Positions 7,622 to 16,359 of a stretch of DNA of 64,000 nt are shown piece after piece; position 1 is the stretch's first letter, and the number at the start of each line of letters is the position of its first letter. The stretch spans positions 434,001 to 498,000 of the forward strand of contig NZ_JACCBJ010000001.1 in NCBI RefSeq assembly GCF_013408745.1. Direction: 5' to 3'. The translations under genes and the position numbers were made by a program. The notes under the pieces are model-generated. The model was not told the origin of the DNA and made no database searches. It worked only from the letters and a program-made list of their open reading frames with translations. This stretch comes from Leifsonia soli (GTDB lineage: Bacteria; Actinomycetota; Actinomycetes; Actinomycetales; Microbacteriaceae).

Positions 7622-7986
7622 TCGAGTGGTTCGTCACGCTCCAGGTGATCGTCGCCTGCGCAGCGGGCATCCTGTGCATCGTCCTCGGGCTGGTCGGACG
7701 GCTGCCGGGCGACGTGTCGATGGGCGCGGTCGCCCTCGTGGAGCTGCTGCTCCTCGTCCAGTTGGTCATCGCGATCATCGCGCCCGCCGCGGGGAATCCG
7801 CCCTCGGGCAGCCTCGCCGAGTTCTACATCTATCTGATCTCGGCGCTCATCCTGCCGCTGGCCGGCGGCTTCTGGGCCCTGATCGAGCGCAACCGGTGGA
7901 GCACGGTCATCCTCGGCGGCGTCTGCCTCGCCATCGCGGTCATGGTGTACCGGATGGGGCAGATCTGGTTCGTCCAGGGCGCGTGA
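7618..7986 (+). CDS. Small integral membrane protein, function unknown
   Basis: 122 residues with four hydrophobic stretches (about 5-27, 33-58, 68-90 and 96-115), so probably four transmembrane helices. No domain is recognised. It overlaps truB by four bases (ATGA) and precedes another small membrane protein and ribF, which suggests it is simply carried in the truB-ribF transcript. Proteins of this kind are found between truB and ribF in related actinobacteria, as far as I recall. Confidence 0.75.
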   Translation: MIEWFVTLQVIVACAAGILCIVLGLVGRLPGDVSMGAVALVELLLLVQLVIAIIAPAAGNPPSGSLAEFYIYLISALILPLAGGFWALIERNRWSTVILGGVCLAIAVMVYRMGQIWFVQGA

Positions 7987-8017
7987 CGGCCTCTCCAGGC
8001 AAATAGAATCGAAGGCG

Positions 8018-8518
8018 ATGTCCCACCACACCATGTCCGCGCGCACCGACTCCGAGCCGTCCTCCCCGAGGCGGCGGATGACGGGGGTGGGCCGGGTGCT
8101 CGTCTTCGTCTACGGCATCCTGGCGCTGGCGGCCACCGGCCGCAGCGTCTTCCAGATCATCGACCGCTACCACGAGGCGCCGGTCGCGTTCACGCTCTCC
8201 GGTCTCGCTGCCGTCGTGTACATCGTCGCGACCATCGCGCTGATCGCGCCAGGACGGTTCTGGTACCGGGTCGCCTGGGCCACCATCAGCTTCGAGCTCG
8301 CGGGCGTGCTCATCGTCGGGACGCTGAGCCTGTTCGCGCCGGCCGTCCTCGGCCTCCACGACGTCGACCCGTTCGGCCGCGACGCCACCGTGTGGTCGGT
8401 GTACGGGATGGGCTACCTGTTCATCCCGCTGGCCCTCCCGGTGCTCGGGATGCTGTGGCTGCGCCGCCACCGCCCGGCCGATGCGGCACCGGCCGCCGCC
8501 TCCGGGGCCGCATCGTGA
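8018..8518 (+). CDS. Membrane protein, function unknown
   Basis: 166 residues: a basic N-terminus (SSPRRRM) followed by four predicted helices (roughly 25-45, 57-80, 88-112, 130-150) and a short basic then Ala-rich tail. The family is common in Actinobacteria next to truB/ribF but has no assigned role that I know. TAGAAT at 8004-8009 lies eight bases upstream of the ATG and could give its own nearly leaderless transcript. Its stop overlaps the GTG of ribF (GTGA). Confidence 0.8.
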   Translation: MSHHTMSARTDSEPSSPRRRMTGVGRVLVFVYGILALAATGRSVFQIIDRYHEAPVAFTLSGLAAVVYIVATIALIAPGRFWYRVAWATISFELAGVLIVGTLSLFAPAVLGLHDVDPFGRDATVWSVYGMGYLFIPLALPVLGMLWLRRHRPADAAPAAASGAAS

Positions 8519-9477
8519 AGGTCTTCCACACCGTCTCCGAGGTTCCAGACGGCTGGGGCCCCAGCGCCGTCACCATCGGCAAGTTCGACGGGGTGCACAC
8601 CGGCCACCGGGCCGTGATCGACCGGCTGCGCACCGTCGCCGCCGAACGCGGGCTGGTCTCGACCATCATCACCTTCGACCGCAACCCGCTCGAAGTGCTC
8701 GCGCCCGAGAAGTGCCCGCCGTCGCTCGTCAGCAACGCGCAGAAGCTCGACCTGCTCGCGTCCACCGGTGTCGACGCGACGCTCATGGTCGCCTTCGACC
8801 GGGCGCTCGCCGGGCTCGAACCCGAGGAGTTCGTCCACCGCATCCTCGTCGACCGGCTGCATGCCGCGGCCGTGCTGGTCGGCAGCGACTTCCGGTTCGG
8901 CGCCCGTGGCGCGGGCGACGTCGCCCTGCTGCGCCGGCTCGGCGAGAAGTACGGCTTCGCAGTCGAGCTCATCGACGACGTGCGGCCGGAGCACGGCCGC
9001 CGCGTCTCCTCCACCTGGATCCGCGAGCTGCTCGCGGACGGCGACGTCGCGCACGCGACGCAGCTGCTGGGCGCCGCGCCGACCGTGCGCGGACTCGTGG
9101 TGCACGGCGCTGCGCGCGGACGCGAGCTCGGGTTCCCGACGGCGAACCTGTCGCCGGAGTCGGAGGGGCTCATCCCCGCCGACGGTGTGTACGCCGGCTG
9201 GCTGACGGACGCGGGGGAGCGCTACCCCGCCGCGATCTCGGTCGGCAACAACCCGACCTTCGAGGGCGTGCCCCACAAGCAGGTGGAGGCGTACGTGCTC
9301 GACCGCGAGCTCGACCTGTACGACCACACGGTCGAGGTCGCGTTCGTCGAGCGCATCCGCGGGATGGTCGCGTACACCGGCATCGAGCCGCTCATCGCGC
9401 AGATCGCGGCCGACGTCGAGCAGGCGCGGCGCATCCTCGGCGTCGTCCCGGCGACCGACGCCGACGAGCGCGCCTGA
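8515..9477 (+). CDS. ribF: Bifunctional riboflavin kinase / FAD synthetase
   Basis: Makes FMN from riboflavin and then FAD. N-terminal FMN adenylyltransferase module: IGKFDGVHTGHRAVI (nucleotide-binding HxGH-like motif) and the SDFRFGARGAGDV loop. C-terminal riboflavin kinase module from about residue 185: HGAARGRELGFPTANL and DGVYAGWL, with VGNNPTFEG and the final acidic helix. 320 residues is normal for the family. GTG start overlaps the preceding stop; its own stop overlaps the start of the following transporter by one base, indicating coupled translation. Confidence 0.96.
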   Translation: MKVFHTVSEVPDGWGPSAVTIGKFDGVHTGHRAVIDRLRTVAAERGLVSTIITFDRNPLEVLAPEKCPPSLVSNAQKLDLLASTGVDATLMVAFDRALAGLEPEEFVHRILVDRLHAAAVLVGSDFRFGARGAGDVALLRRLGEKYGFAVELIDDVRPEHGRRVSSTWIRELLADGDVAHATQLLGAAPTVRGLVVHGAARGRELGFPTANLSPESEGLIPADGVYAGWLTDAGERYPAAISVGNNPTFEGVPHKQVEAYVLDRELDLYDHTVEVAFVERIRGMVAYTGIEPLIAQIAADVEQARRILGVVPATDADERA

Positions 9478-10697
9478 TGACGGGTGCGAACCCGGCCGCC
9501 GACCGGCGGCCGCTCTGGCACGGGCGCGCGATCGCGCTGCTCGGCATCCTGCTGGTCGCCGCGAACCTCCGCACCGCGGTCGCCGCACTGTCGCCGATCT
9601 TCGCGGAGATCCGCACCGATTTCGACGTGTCGAGCATCGGGGTCGGACTGCTCGGGATGCTGCCGCCGGTCTGCTTCGCCGTGTTCGGGCTGATCGCGCC
9701 CTCGTTCACCCGGCGGCTCAGTCTCGAAGCCGTCGTGCTGCTGGCGCTCGGCGTCATGCTGGCCGGCCATCTCATCCGCGCGGCCGCTCCGTCGTTCGCG
9801 GTGCTGGCGATCGGGTCCGCCGTGACCTTCGCGGGCATGGGTGTGGGCAACGTGCTGCTCCCTCCGCTGGTCAAGCGGTACTTCCCGGACCGGATCGGGC
9901 TCGTCACCTCGCTGTACGCGACGGTGATGTCGGTGTCGACGCTGCTGCCTCCGCTCGTCGCCGTTCCGGTCGCCGACGCGGCCGGGTGGCACGTCTCCGT
10001 CGGCATGTGGGCCGTGGTCTGCGCGCTCGCGATCCTGCCGTGGCTGCGCATCCTGATCACGCACAGGCCGGCGCACCCGGACCGCGACGTCGAGGTGGAG
10101 AAGGCGCAGCCGGCGATGGCCGGCCGGGTCTGGCACTCGCCGCTGGCGTGGGCGATGGCCGTGCTGTTCGCCGTGTCGAGCCTCAACGCGTACGCGATGT
10201 TCGCGTGGCTGCCCGAGATCCTGCACGACGTCGCCGGGCTCCCGCCGCTCGAGGGCGGGGCCCTGCTGTCGGTGTATGCCGGGATGGGCATACCGGCCGG
10301 GCTGCTCGTGCCGCTGCTGGCGGCGCGGATGCGGAACGTCGCCTGGCTCATCTACGCCGGTGTCGCGTTCTTCGTGCTGGGGTACCTCGGCCTCATCCTC
10401 GCGCCCGGCGTCGCGACGTGGCTCTGGGTTTCGCTGGCCGGGCTCGGGCCGTTGCTGTTCCCGCTCTGCCTCGTGCTGATCAACATGCGCACCCGGACGC
10501 ACGCAGGATCCGTCGCGCTGAGCGGGTTTACGCAGGGGCTCGGCTACACGCTGGGCGCGCTCGGACCGCTCGCGGTGGGCGTGCTCCACCAGCTCACCGC
10601 CTCGTGGACGCTCGCCCTCGTCGTGCTGACCGCGACCGCCCTCGCCGCGGCGGCCGCCGGCGCCGTCGCCGCGCGCCCCCGCTACCTCGAAGACTGA
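9477..10697 (+). CDS. CynX/NimT-type MFS transporter
   Basis: 406 residues with 12 predicted transmembrane helices. The N-terminal NLRTAVAALSPIFAEI stretch and PPVCFAVFGLIAPSFTRRL loop are characteristic of the CP family of MFS proteins (CynX cyanate, NimT 2-nitroimidazole transporters). The natural substrate in actinobacteria is unknown. A cytosolic loop in the middle carries THRPAHPDRDVEVEK. Translationally coupled to ribF by a one-base overlap, although a functional link to flavin synthesis is not evident. Confidence 0.85.
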   Translation: MTGANPAADRRPLWHGRAIALLGILLVAANLRTAVAALSPIFAEIRTDFDVSSIGVGLLGMLPPVCFAVFGLIAPSFTRRLSLEAVVLLALGVMLAGHLIRAAAPSFAVLAIGSAVTFAGMGVGNVLLPPLVKRYFPDRIGLVTSLYATVMSVSTLLPPLVAVPVADAAGWHVSVGMWAVVCALAILPWLRILITHRPAHPDRDVEVEKAQPAMAGRVWHSPLAWAMAVLFAVSSLNAYAMFAWLPEILHDVAGLPPLEGGALLSVYAGMGIPAGLLVPLLAARMRNVAWLIYAGVAFFVLGYLGLILAPGVATWLWVSLAGLGPLLFPLCLVLINMRTRTHAGSVALSGFTQGLGYTLGALGPLAVGVLHQLTASWTLALVVLTATALAAAAAGAVAARPRYLED

Positions 10698-10716
10698 CCC
10701 CCGGGCTCTCCACCCG

Positions 10717-10782
10717 CCGTCGAGTCCGCAAAGACTGCACGCTGCTGCCGCGTGTCGCGTGCAATTTGTGCGGACTCGACGG
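10717..10782. repeat. 66-bp palindromic element, copy B
   Basis: Same architecture as copy A: 26-base arms around a 14-base loop. It lies between the convergent ends of the CynX-type gene (10697) and the ROK gene (10790), ending 7 bases before the ROK stop codon. The arms keep CCGTCGAGTCCGC and TGCACGC, while the bases between them differ from the other copies. Confidence 0.9.
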
Positions 10783-10789
10783 TGGGGCG

Positions 10790-11764
10790 TCAGGGGAGGA
10801 GGGCGGCGCGGTGGATGAGGGCGGCTGCTCCGATGAGCGGCCCCTCGGAGGAGAGGGCGGACGGGACGATCCGCACCTTGCGCACGAACGGGAAGTAGTG
10901 GTGCTCGATCACGTCGCGCATGTGATCGAACAAGTCCGGCGTCGAGTGCGAGAACCCGCCGCCGATGGCGACGAGTTCCAGGTCGAGCAGCGCCGTCGCC
11001 GACGCGATCGCGCGCCCGACGGCCTCGCCGGTGCGGGCGATCGCCTCGCGCGCGATCAGGTCGCCCGCGACGTACGCCGCGGCCAGGTCTTCCCCGGTCG
11101 CCCCCTCGAAGCCCTGCTGTCGCGCCCACGCGACGGTGTGCGGCCCGGACGCCATGGCTTCCAGCGCGTACGGGTTGCCGAAGGTGTCCTCGCCCTTGAT
11201 GTCGCCGACCTCGACGTGTCCGATGTGTCCGGCGTTGCCGGTCGGCCCGGTGATCACGCGGCCGCCGACGATGAGTCCGCCGCCGATGCCGGTGGAGATG
11301 ACCATCCCCATGACGTTGTCGACGCCCTGGGCGGCGCCCACCCAGTGCTCGGCCATGGTGATCGCCACGCCGTCCATCTCGAGCGTCACGGGCACGGCGA
11401 GGCCGAGCTCGGCGGCGACGCCCGCGACGAAGTCGCGCATCGGGTAGTCGCGCCAGTGCGGCACGTTGAGGGGCGAGACCAGCCCGCGCTGCCGGTCGAT
11501 CGGTCCGGCGCTCCCGATGCCGACGCCGACGATCGAAGCACCGGCGGGGAGGGATGCGGCAGCCGCGCGCACGACGCCGCCCACCGACTCCTCGAGTTCC
11601 GGGACGGTGGCGTTCCGCCCGGTCGGACGGCGGTGCCGGGAGCCCTCGACGAGGCGCCCCTCCGCATCCACCAGGGCGGCTTCGACCTTGGTGCCGCCGA
11701 AGTCGACGGCCAGGACGTAGGGGGTCGGTGCGGCGGGGGCGGCGAGCGCGGGGTCTGTGGGCAC
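10790..11764 (-). CDS. ROK family protein (sugar kinase-like), zinc motif absent
   Basis: 324 residues. The ATP-binding phosphate-1 loop VLAVDFGGTKVEAALVDAEG and the catalytic Asp in LEMDGVAITMAE place it in the ROK family of glucokinases and N-acetylhexosamine kinases. There is no N-terminal HTH, so it is a kinase-type member. The usual zinc-binding CxCGxxGC motif is absent: the region after GHIGHVEVGD reads FGNPYALEAMASG. Substrate is unknown. GTG start at 11764 is supported by TATCGT six bases upstream. Divergent from a SorC-type regulator of a deoxyribose-type locus. Confidence 0.8.
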   Translation of the reverse strand: MPTDPALAAPAAPTPYVLAVDFGGTKVEAALVDAEGRLVEGSRHRRPTGRNATVPELEESVGGVVRAAAASLPAGASIVGVGIGSAGPIDRQRGLVSPLNVPHWRDYPMRDFVAGVAAELGLAVPVTLEMDGVAITMAEHWVGAAQGVDNVMGMVISTGIGGGLIVGGRVITGPTGNAGHIGHVEVGDIKGEDTFGNPYALEAMASGPHTVAWARQQGFEGATGEDLAAAYVAGDLIAREAIARTGEAVGRAIASATALLDLELVAIGGGFSHSTPDLFDHMRDVIEHHYFPFVRKVRIVPSALSSEGPLIGAAALIHRAALLP

Positions 11765-11855
11765 GACCCAACGATAAACGAAACGCGCTCTGCTCATTTG
11801 AGCATCCACCACACACATGTTGCTCACGTGCGCGGGGTCTTCCTAAGCTGGAGGC
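11765..11855. promoter_or_regulatory. Divergent promoter/operator region (ROK gene / SorC regulator)
   Basis: A perfect palindrome TGCTCATTTGAGCA sits at 11791-11804 and a second TGCTCA half-site at 11821-11826. Such TGNTCA-type palindromes resemble operators of SorC/DeoR-type regulators. TATCGT (11771-11776, minus strand) lies six bases before the ROK GTG and TAAGCT (11844-11849) six bases before the regulator GTG. The operator is placed to control both directions. Confidence 0.65.
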
Positions 11856-12824
11856 GTGGCCCTGAACGATTCGGACGAGATCCTCGCCGTCAAAGCCGCG
11901 GAACTCTATTACGAAGCCGGCAAGACGCAGGACGAGATCGGCGTCGCCCTCAACGTCTCGCGCTGGAAGGTCGGCCGTCTGCTCGTCGCCGCCCGTGAGC
12001 ACGGGTTCGTGCGCATCGAGATCGTCCACCCCAGCGCCCGCCGGTTCTCGCTCGAGCGCGAGCTCTGCGGCTTCTACGGCCTGGTGGATGCGGTCGTCGT
12101 GCCCGCCGCGGAGTCCGACGCCGACGTCCAGGCCCGGGTCGCGCAGGCCGCCGCGGACTATCTGACGACGCTGCGTCCCGTGCCGCGCACGCTGGGCGTC
12201 AGCTGGGGCCGCACCCTGCACGCCGTCGCCGCACGCCTGCGCCCGGGCTGGGCCATCGGGGTGAACCCGGTGCAGATCAACGGCAGTGTCTCCTCGACCC
12301 GCCAGGCCACGGCGGCGGCCGACACGGCCGTCGTCATCGCCAGGAAGGCGCAGGGCACAGCGACCCTGCTGCCCAGCCCGGCGATCTTCGAGCACGCCGC
12401 CACCCGCCGGGCGATCGAGGCCGACCGCTCGGTGCAGAGCGTCCTCGAGCTCGCGCGGGACGCGAGCGCGTACCTGTTCAGCGCCGGCGTCGTCGACACC
12501 AGCTCGGTGCACGTCGATTCCGGGTACCTCTCGGTGGAGGATGTGGCCGCGCTGGCCGAGAAGGGCGCGGTCGGCGACGTGGTCGGCCGCTTCATCACCG
12601 ACGACGGACAGGTCGCCGACCCCGAGCTCAACGCGCGGACCCTCGGGCTCAGCCTCGACGAGCTCCGCTCGGCGCGGACGTCCATCGCCGTCATCGCCGG
12701 GGAGGCCAAGCACCGCGTCGCCCACGCCGTCGTCGCGAGCGGGCTCTGCACGACGCTCATCACCGACGAGTCCACCGCCAACGACCTGCTCGGGCGCACG
12801 GCGCCCGGCACGACCGCTCCGTAG
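11856..12824 (+). CDS. SorC/DeoR-type sugar-responsive transcriptional regulator
   Basis: 322 residues. An N-terminal helix-turn-helix (YEAGKTQDEIGVALNVSRWKVGRLLVAAREHG) is followed by the sugar-binding domain of the SorC family, which binds phosphosugars (GVSWGRTLHAVAARL contains the GxSWG loop). The family includes B. subtilis DeoR, which responds to deoxyribose-5-phosphate. The next gene is deoC, 29 bases downstream, so this protein probably senses deoxyribose-5-phosphate or a related sugar phosphate and controls the cluster. GTG start has both GGAGG and a TAAGCT box six bases upstream. Confidence 0.9.
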   Translation: MALNDSDEILAVKAAELYYEAGKTQDEIGVALNVSRWKVGRLLVAAREHGFVRIEIVHPSARRFSLERELCGFYGLVDAVVVPAAESDADVQARVAQAAADYLTTLRPVPRTLGVSWGRTLHAVAARLRPGWAIGVNPVQINGSVSSTRQATAAADTAVVIARKAQGTATLLPSPAIFEHAATRRAIEADRSVQSVLELARDASAYLFSAGVVDTSSVHVDSGYLSVEDVAALAEKGAVGDVVGRFITDDGQVADPELNARTLGLSLDELRSARTSIAVIAGEAKHRVAHAVVASGLCTTLITDESTANDLLGRTAPGTTAP

Positions 12825-12853
12825 CATCCGAGCTGCACCATCTGGAGGAACAC

Positions 12854-13891
12854 GTGACCATCGAGACAACGCCGCCCGTGCGCACCCTGGCACCCGCGGC
12901 CCGCGCGGTCGAGGTGCTCGGCGGCGACCTGACGGAGGGATCGCTGCGGCGGTACCTCAACGGCATCCCCGGAGTGGATGCGGTGGGCCTGGAGCAGCGC
13001 GCGGCCGGCCTCGGCACGCGCTCCATCAAGACCACCAGCAAGAAGTGGGCGCTCGACACGGTCATCGAGCTGATCGACCTCACCACTCTGGAGGGCGCGG
13101 ACACCCCCGGCAAGGTGCGCTCGCTCGTGGCCAAGGCGCTCACGCCCGACCCGTCCGACCTGACCGCGCCGCGTCCCGCGGCCGTCTGCGTCTACGGCGA
13201 CATGGTGCCGTATGCGGTGGAGGCACTGGGCGCCTCGCACGCGGGCGCCGTGCGCCGCGCGGGCGGCCAGGGCGGCGTCAGCGTGGCGGCCGTCGCGACC
13301 GCCTTCCCGAGCGGACGCGCCTCCCTGAAGGTCAAGCTCGCCGACACGGCGGACGCCGTGGCCGCCGGCGCGGACGAGATCGACATGGTGATCGACCGCG
13401 GGGCGTTCCTGTCCGGCCGGTACGGCCTCGTCTTCGACGAGATCGTCGCCGTGAAGGAGGCCTGCCGCCGCGAGGACGGCACGTACGCGCACCTCAAGGT
13501 GATCCTGGAGACGGGCGAGCTGAACACGTACGACAACGTGCGGCGCGCATCCTGGCTGAGCATCCTGGCGGGCGGCGACTTCATCAAGACGTCAACGGGC
13601 AAGGTGTCGCCGGCGGCGACGCTGCCCGTGACCCTGCTGATGCTGGAGGTCGTGCGCGACTGGCACCGGCTCACCGGCGAGGAGATCGGCGTCAAGCCGG
13701 CCGGCGGTATCCGCTCGTCGAAGGACGCCATCAAGTACCTCGTGACCGTGGCGGAGACGGTGGGCGAGCGGTGGCTGCAGCCGCACCTGTTCCGGTTCGG
13801 CGCATCCAGCCTCCTGAACGACGTGCTCCTGCAGCGCCAGAAGCTGGCGACCGGGCATTACTCCGGCGCCGACTACGTGACGATCGACTGA
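12854..13891 (+). CDS. deoC: Deoxyribose-phosphate aldolase
   Basis: Cleaves 2-deoxyribose-5-phosphate to glyceraldehyde-3-phosphate and acetaldehyde. Class I aldolase residues are visible: ADEIDMVIDRGA (proton-relay Asp), the Schiff-base Lys in FIKTSTGK, and the second Lys in GVKPAGGIR. At 345 residues it is about 90 longer than the E. coli enzyme because of an N-terminal extension of roughly 70 residues, as in the longer deoC type often found with aldehyde dehydrogenases. GTG start with GGAGG. The two following dehydrogenase genes could oxidise the acetaldehyde released. Confidence 0.95.
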   Translation: MTIETTPPVRTLAPAARAVEVLGGDLTEGSLRRYLNGIPGVDAVGLEQRAAGLGTRSIKTTSKKWALDTVIELIDLTTLEGADTPGKVRSLVAKALTPDPSDLTAPRPAAVCVYGDMVPYAVEALGASHAGAVRRAGGQGGVSVAAVATAFPSGRASLKVKLADTADAVAAGADEIDMVIDRGAFLSGRYGLVFDEIVAVKEACRREDGTYAHLKVILETGELNTYDNVRRASWLSILAGGDFIKTSTGKVSPAATLPVTLLMLEVVRDWHRLTGEEIGVKPAGGIRSSKDAIKYLVTVAETVGERWLQPHLFRFGASSLLNDVLLQRQKLATGHYSGADYVTID

Positions 13892-13909
13892 CCCGAAAGC
13901 AGAACTGAC

Positions 13910-15415
13910 ATGAGCTTCCTCGAATACGCTCCGGCTCCCGAGTCGCGGTCGATCCTCACCCTGCGCGACGAGTACGGGCTGTTCATCGACGGCGAGTTCG
14001 TCGCCGGGCACGGCACGCCGTTCCAGACCATCTCTCCCGCGACGGAGGAGCGCCTCGCGACCATCGCCACCGCCGACTCCTCCGACGTGGATGCGGCCGT
14101 CGCGTCCGCCCGCCGCGCCTACGACCGCGTCTGGTCGCGAATGAGCGGGAGCGACCGCGGCAAATACCTCTTCCGCATCGCCCGGCTCGTCCAGGAGCGC
14201 GCACGCGAGCTCGCCGTGGCCGAGAGCCTCGACAACGGCAAGCCGATCAAGGAGAGCCGCGATGTGGACGTGCCGCTCGTCGCCGCCTGGTTCTTCTACT
14301 ACGCGGGCTGGGCCGACAAGCTCGAGCACGCCGGGCTCGGCCCCGCGCCCCGGGCGCTCGGCGTGGCCGCGCAGGTGATCCCGTGGAACTTCCCGCTGCT
14401 GATGCTCGCGTGGAAGATCGCCCCGGCCCTCGCCGCAGGCAACACGGTCGTGCTGAAGCCGGCCGAGACGACGCCGCTCACGGCGCTGCTGTTCGCCGAG
14501 ATCGTGCAGCAGGCCGACCTGCCCGCCGGTGTCGTGAACATCGTCACCGGCGCGGGGGAGACCGGGCGCGACCTGGTCGCCCACCCGGATGTGGACAAGG
14601 TCGCGTTCACGGGCTCCACGGCCGTCGGGCGCGAGATCGCGCGCACCGTCGCCGGCACCTCCAAGAAGCTGACCCTGGAGCTCGGCGGCAAGGCCGCCAA
14701 CATCGTCTTCGACGACGCTCCCATCGACCAGGCCGTCGAGGGCATCGTCAACGGCATCTTCTTCAACCAGGGCCACGTCTGCTGTGCCGGAAGCCGCCTG
14801 CTGGTGCAGGAGAGCGTCCACGACGAGGTCGTCGAGCGACTGAAGAGCCGCCTGTCGACGCTGCGTCTCGGCGACCCGCTCGACAAGAACACCGACATCG
14901 GCGCGATCAACAGCGCGGAGCAGCTGCAGCGCATCCGCGAGCTGTCGGACATCGGCGAGGCCGAGGGCGCGGAGCGCTGGACGGCCGACTGCGAGATCCC
15001 GGAGAACGGGTTCTGGTTCGCGCCGACCATCTTCGACAACGTGTCGACCAGCCACCGCATCGCCCGCGAGGAGATCTTCGGCCCTGTGCTGTCGGTGCTG
15101 ACCTTCCGCACTCCGGCCGAGGCGATCGCGAAGGCCAACAACACCCCGTACGGGCTGTCGGCCGGCATCTGGTCGGAGAAGGGCAGCCGCATCCTGGCCG
15201 TCGCCGACAAGCTGCGCGCCGGTGTCGTCTGGGCCAACACCTTCAACCGCTTCGACCCCGCCAGCCCGTTCGGCGGGTACAAGGAGTCCGGCTACGGCCG
15301 CGAGGGCGGCCGTCACGGTCTCGGCGCGTACCTCGTGCCCGGCCGTTCGCTGCCCGCCGCCTCCGGCCTCCGCATCCCCGCCGTCCGCCCGACCCGCAAG
15401 GGAGCCTCCAAATGA
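13910..15415 (+). CDS. Aldehyde dehydrogenase, catalytic partner
   Basis: 501-residue NAD(P)-dependent aldehyde dehydrogenase. Visible motifs: VIPWNFPLLMLAWKIAPALAAGN (cofactor-binding), FTGSTAVGREI, the general-base Glu in LELGGKAANIVFDD, and the nucleophilic Cys291 in FNQGHVCCAGSR; EEIFGPVL and the C-terminal YKESGYGREGG are also intact. In this operon the likely substrate is the acetaldehyde made by DeoC. Its stop overlaps the start of a second, truncated ALDH gene (ATGA), so the two are probably translated together. Together they resemble a split ALDH16. Confidence 0.92.
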   Translation: MSFLEYAPAPESRSILTLRDEYGLFIDGEFVAGHGTPFQTISPATEERLATIATADSSDVDAAVASARRAYDRVWSRMSGSDRGKYLFRIARLVQERARELAVAESLDNGKPIKESRDVDVPLVAAWFFYYAGWADKLEHAGLGPAPRALGVAAQVIPWNFPLLMLAWKIAPALAAGNTVVLKPAETTPLTALLFAEIVQQADLPAGVVNIVTGAGETGRDLVAHPDVDKVAFTGSTAVGREIARTVAGTSKKLTLELGGKAANIVFDDAPIDQAVEGIVNGIFFNQGHVCCAGSRLLVQESVHDEVVERLKSRLSTLRLGDPLDKNTDIGAINSAEQLQRIRELSDIGEAEGAERWTADCEIPENGFWFAPTIFDNVSTSHRIAREEIFGPVLSVLTFRTPAEAIAKANNTPYGLSAGIWSEKGSRILAVADKLRAGVVWANTFNRFDPASPFGGYKESGYGREGGRHGLGAYLVPGRSLPAASGLRIPAVRPTRKGASK

Positions 15416-16272
15416 GCCGCCTGGCCGTCCCCAAGACCTACAAGCTCTACATCGGCGGGAAGTTTCCGCGCAGCGAGTCCGGCCGCACCTACGAGGTCGT
15501 CTCGTCGAAGGGGGCGTTCCTGGCGAACGCGGCCAAGGCGTCCCGCAAGGACGCCCGCGACGCCGTCGTCGCCGCGCGCGCCGCCGTCTCCGGCTGGTCG
15601 GGCGCCACGGCGTACAACCGCGGCCAGGTGCTGTACCGGATCGCGGAGCTGATGGAGGGGCGTCGTGCCCAGTTCGTCGACGAGATCCAGAAGTCCGAGG
15701 GCGTCTCGGCGTCCGTCGCGACCGCGCAGGTCGACGAGGCGATCGACCGCTGGGTCTGGTACGCGGGATGGGCGGACAAGTTCGCGCAGGTCGCGGGCAA
15801 CGCCAACCCCGTCGCCGGCCCGTACTTCAACATCTCGGTGCCGGAGCCGACCGGCGTCGTCGCCATCGTCGCGCCGCAGGACTCCAGCCTGCTCGGCTTC
15901 ACCAGCGCGGTCGCCCCGGCCCTGGTCGCGGGCAACACGGTCGTGGTGATCGCGAGCGAGCGCTTCCCGCTGTCGGCGATCAGCCTCAGCGAGGTGCTCG
16001 CGACGAGCGATGTGCCGGGCGGCGTCGTGAACATCCTGACCGGCTCGCCGGCCGAGATCGCGCCGTGGCTGGCCTCGCACGCCGACGTCAACGCGCTCGA
16101 TCTGGTCGGCGCGGGCGAGCTCGACTGGGTGGACCTGCAGATCGCCGCGGCGGACACCCTCAAGCGCGTGCTGACGCCCGAGAACGGGCCCGATGCGGCC
16201 GCGCCGTCGCTCGACCGCATCGCCTTCTTCACCGAGACGAAGACGGTCTGGCACACCAAGTCGCTGCTGTAG
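15412..16272 (+). CDS. Truncated aldehyde dehydrogenase-like protein without catalytic domain
   Basis: 286 residues, about 60% of a normal ALDH. It keeps the N-terminal oligomerisation and Rossmann-type part (KLYIGGKFPRSESGRTYEV, VAIVAPQDSSLLGFTSAVAPALVAGN) but has no catalytic Cys segment, and the WNFP position reads PQDS. It is not a recent wreck: the frame is clean, codon use is normal and it overlaps the catalytic ALDH gene by four bases. The pair adds up to about 790 residues, the size of ALDH16, which joins a catalytic ALDH to a C-terminal pseudo-ALDH domain. It is likely a structural or regulatory partner. Confidence 0.85.
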   Translation: MSRLAVPKTYKLYIGGKFPRSESGRTYEVVSSKGAFLANAAKASRKDARDAVVAARAAVSGWSGATAYNRGQVLYRIAELMEGRRAQFVDEIQKSEGVSASVATAQVDEAIDRWVWYAGWADKFAQVAGNANPVAGPYFNISVPEPTGVVAIVAPQDSSLLGFTSAVAPALVAGNTVVVIASERFPLSAISLSEVLATSDVPGGVVNILTGSPAEIAPWLASHADVNALDLVGAGELDWVDLQIAAADTLKRVLTPENGPDAAAPSLDRIAFFTETKTVWHTKSLL

Positions 16273-16359
16273 GCGCCGCGCGCGGCGGGACCCCGGCCCG
16301 CATTCCTTCCCCTTGTCGCGGATGTGAGGGAGGATGGGGGCGAGGAACGGGGACACGGT

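Noticed and set aside
9222..12893. A 1223-codon open frame on the minus strand
   Set aside because: It lies antisense to ribF and the CynX-type gene and out of frame with the ROK gene; composition is Arg/Gly/His-rich without domains, as expected for shadow frames in 70% GC DNA.
15412..16272. Second ALDH gene considered a pseudogene
   Set aside because: No internal stops, normal codon use, ATGA coupling and a clean end; better explained as a conserved half ALDH.
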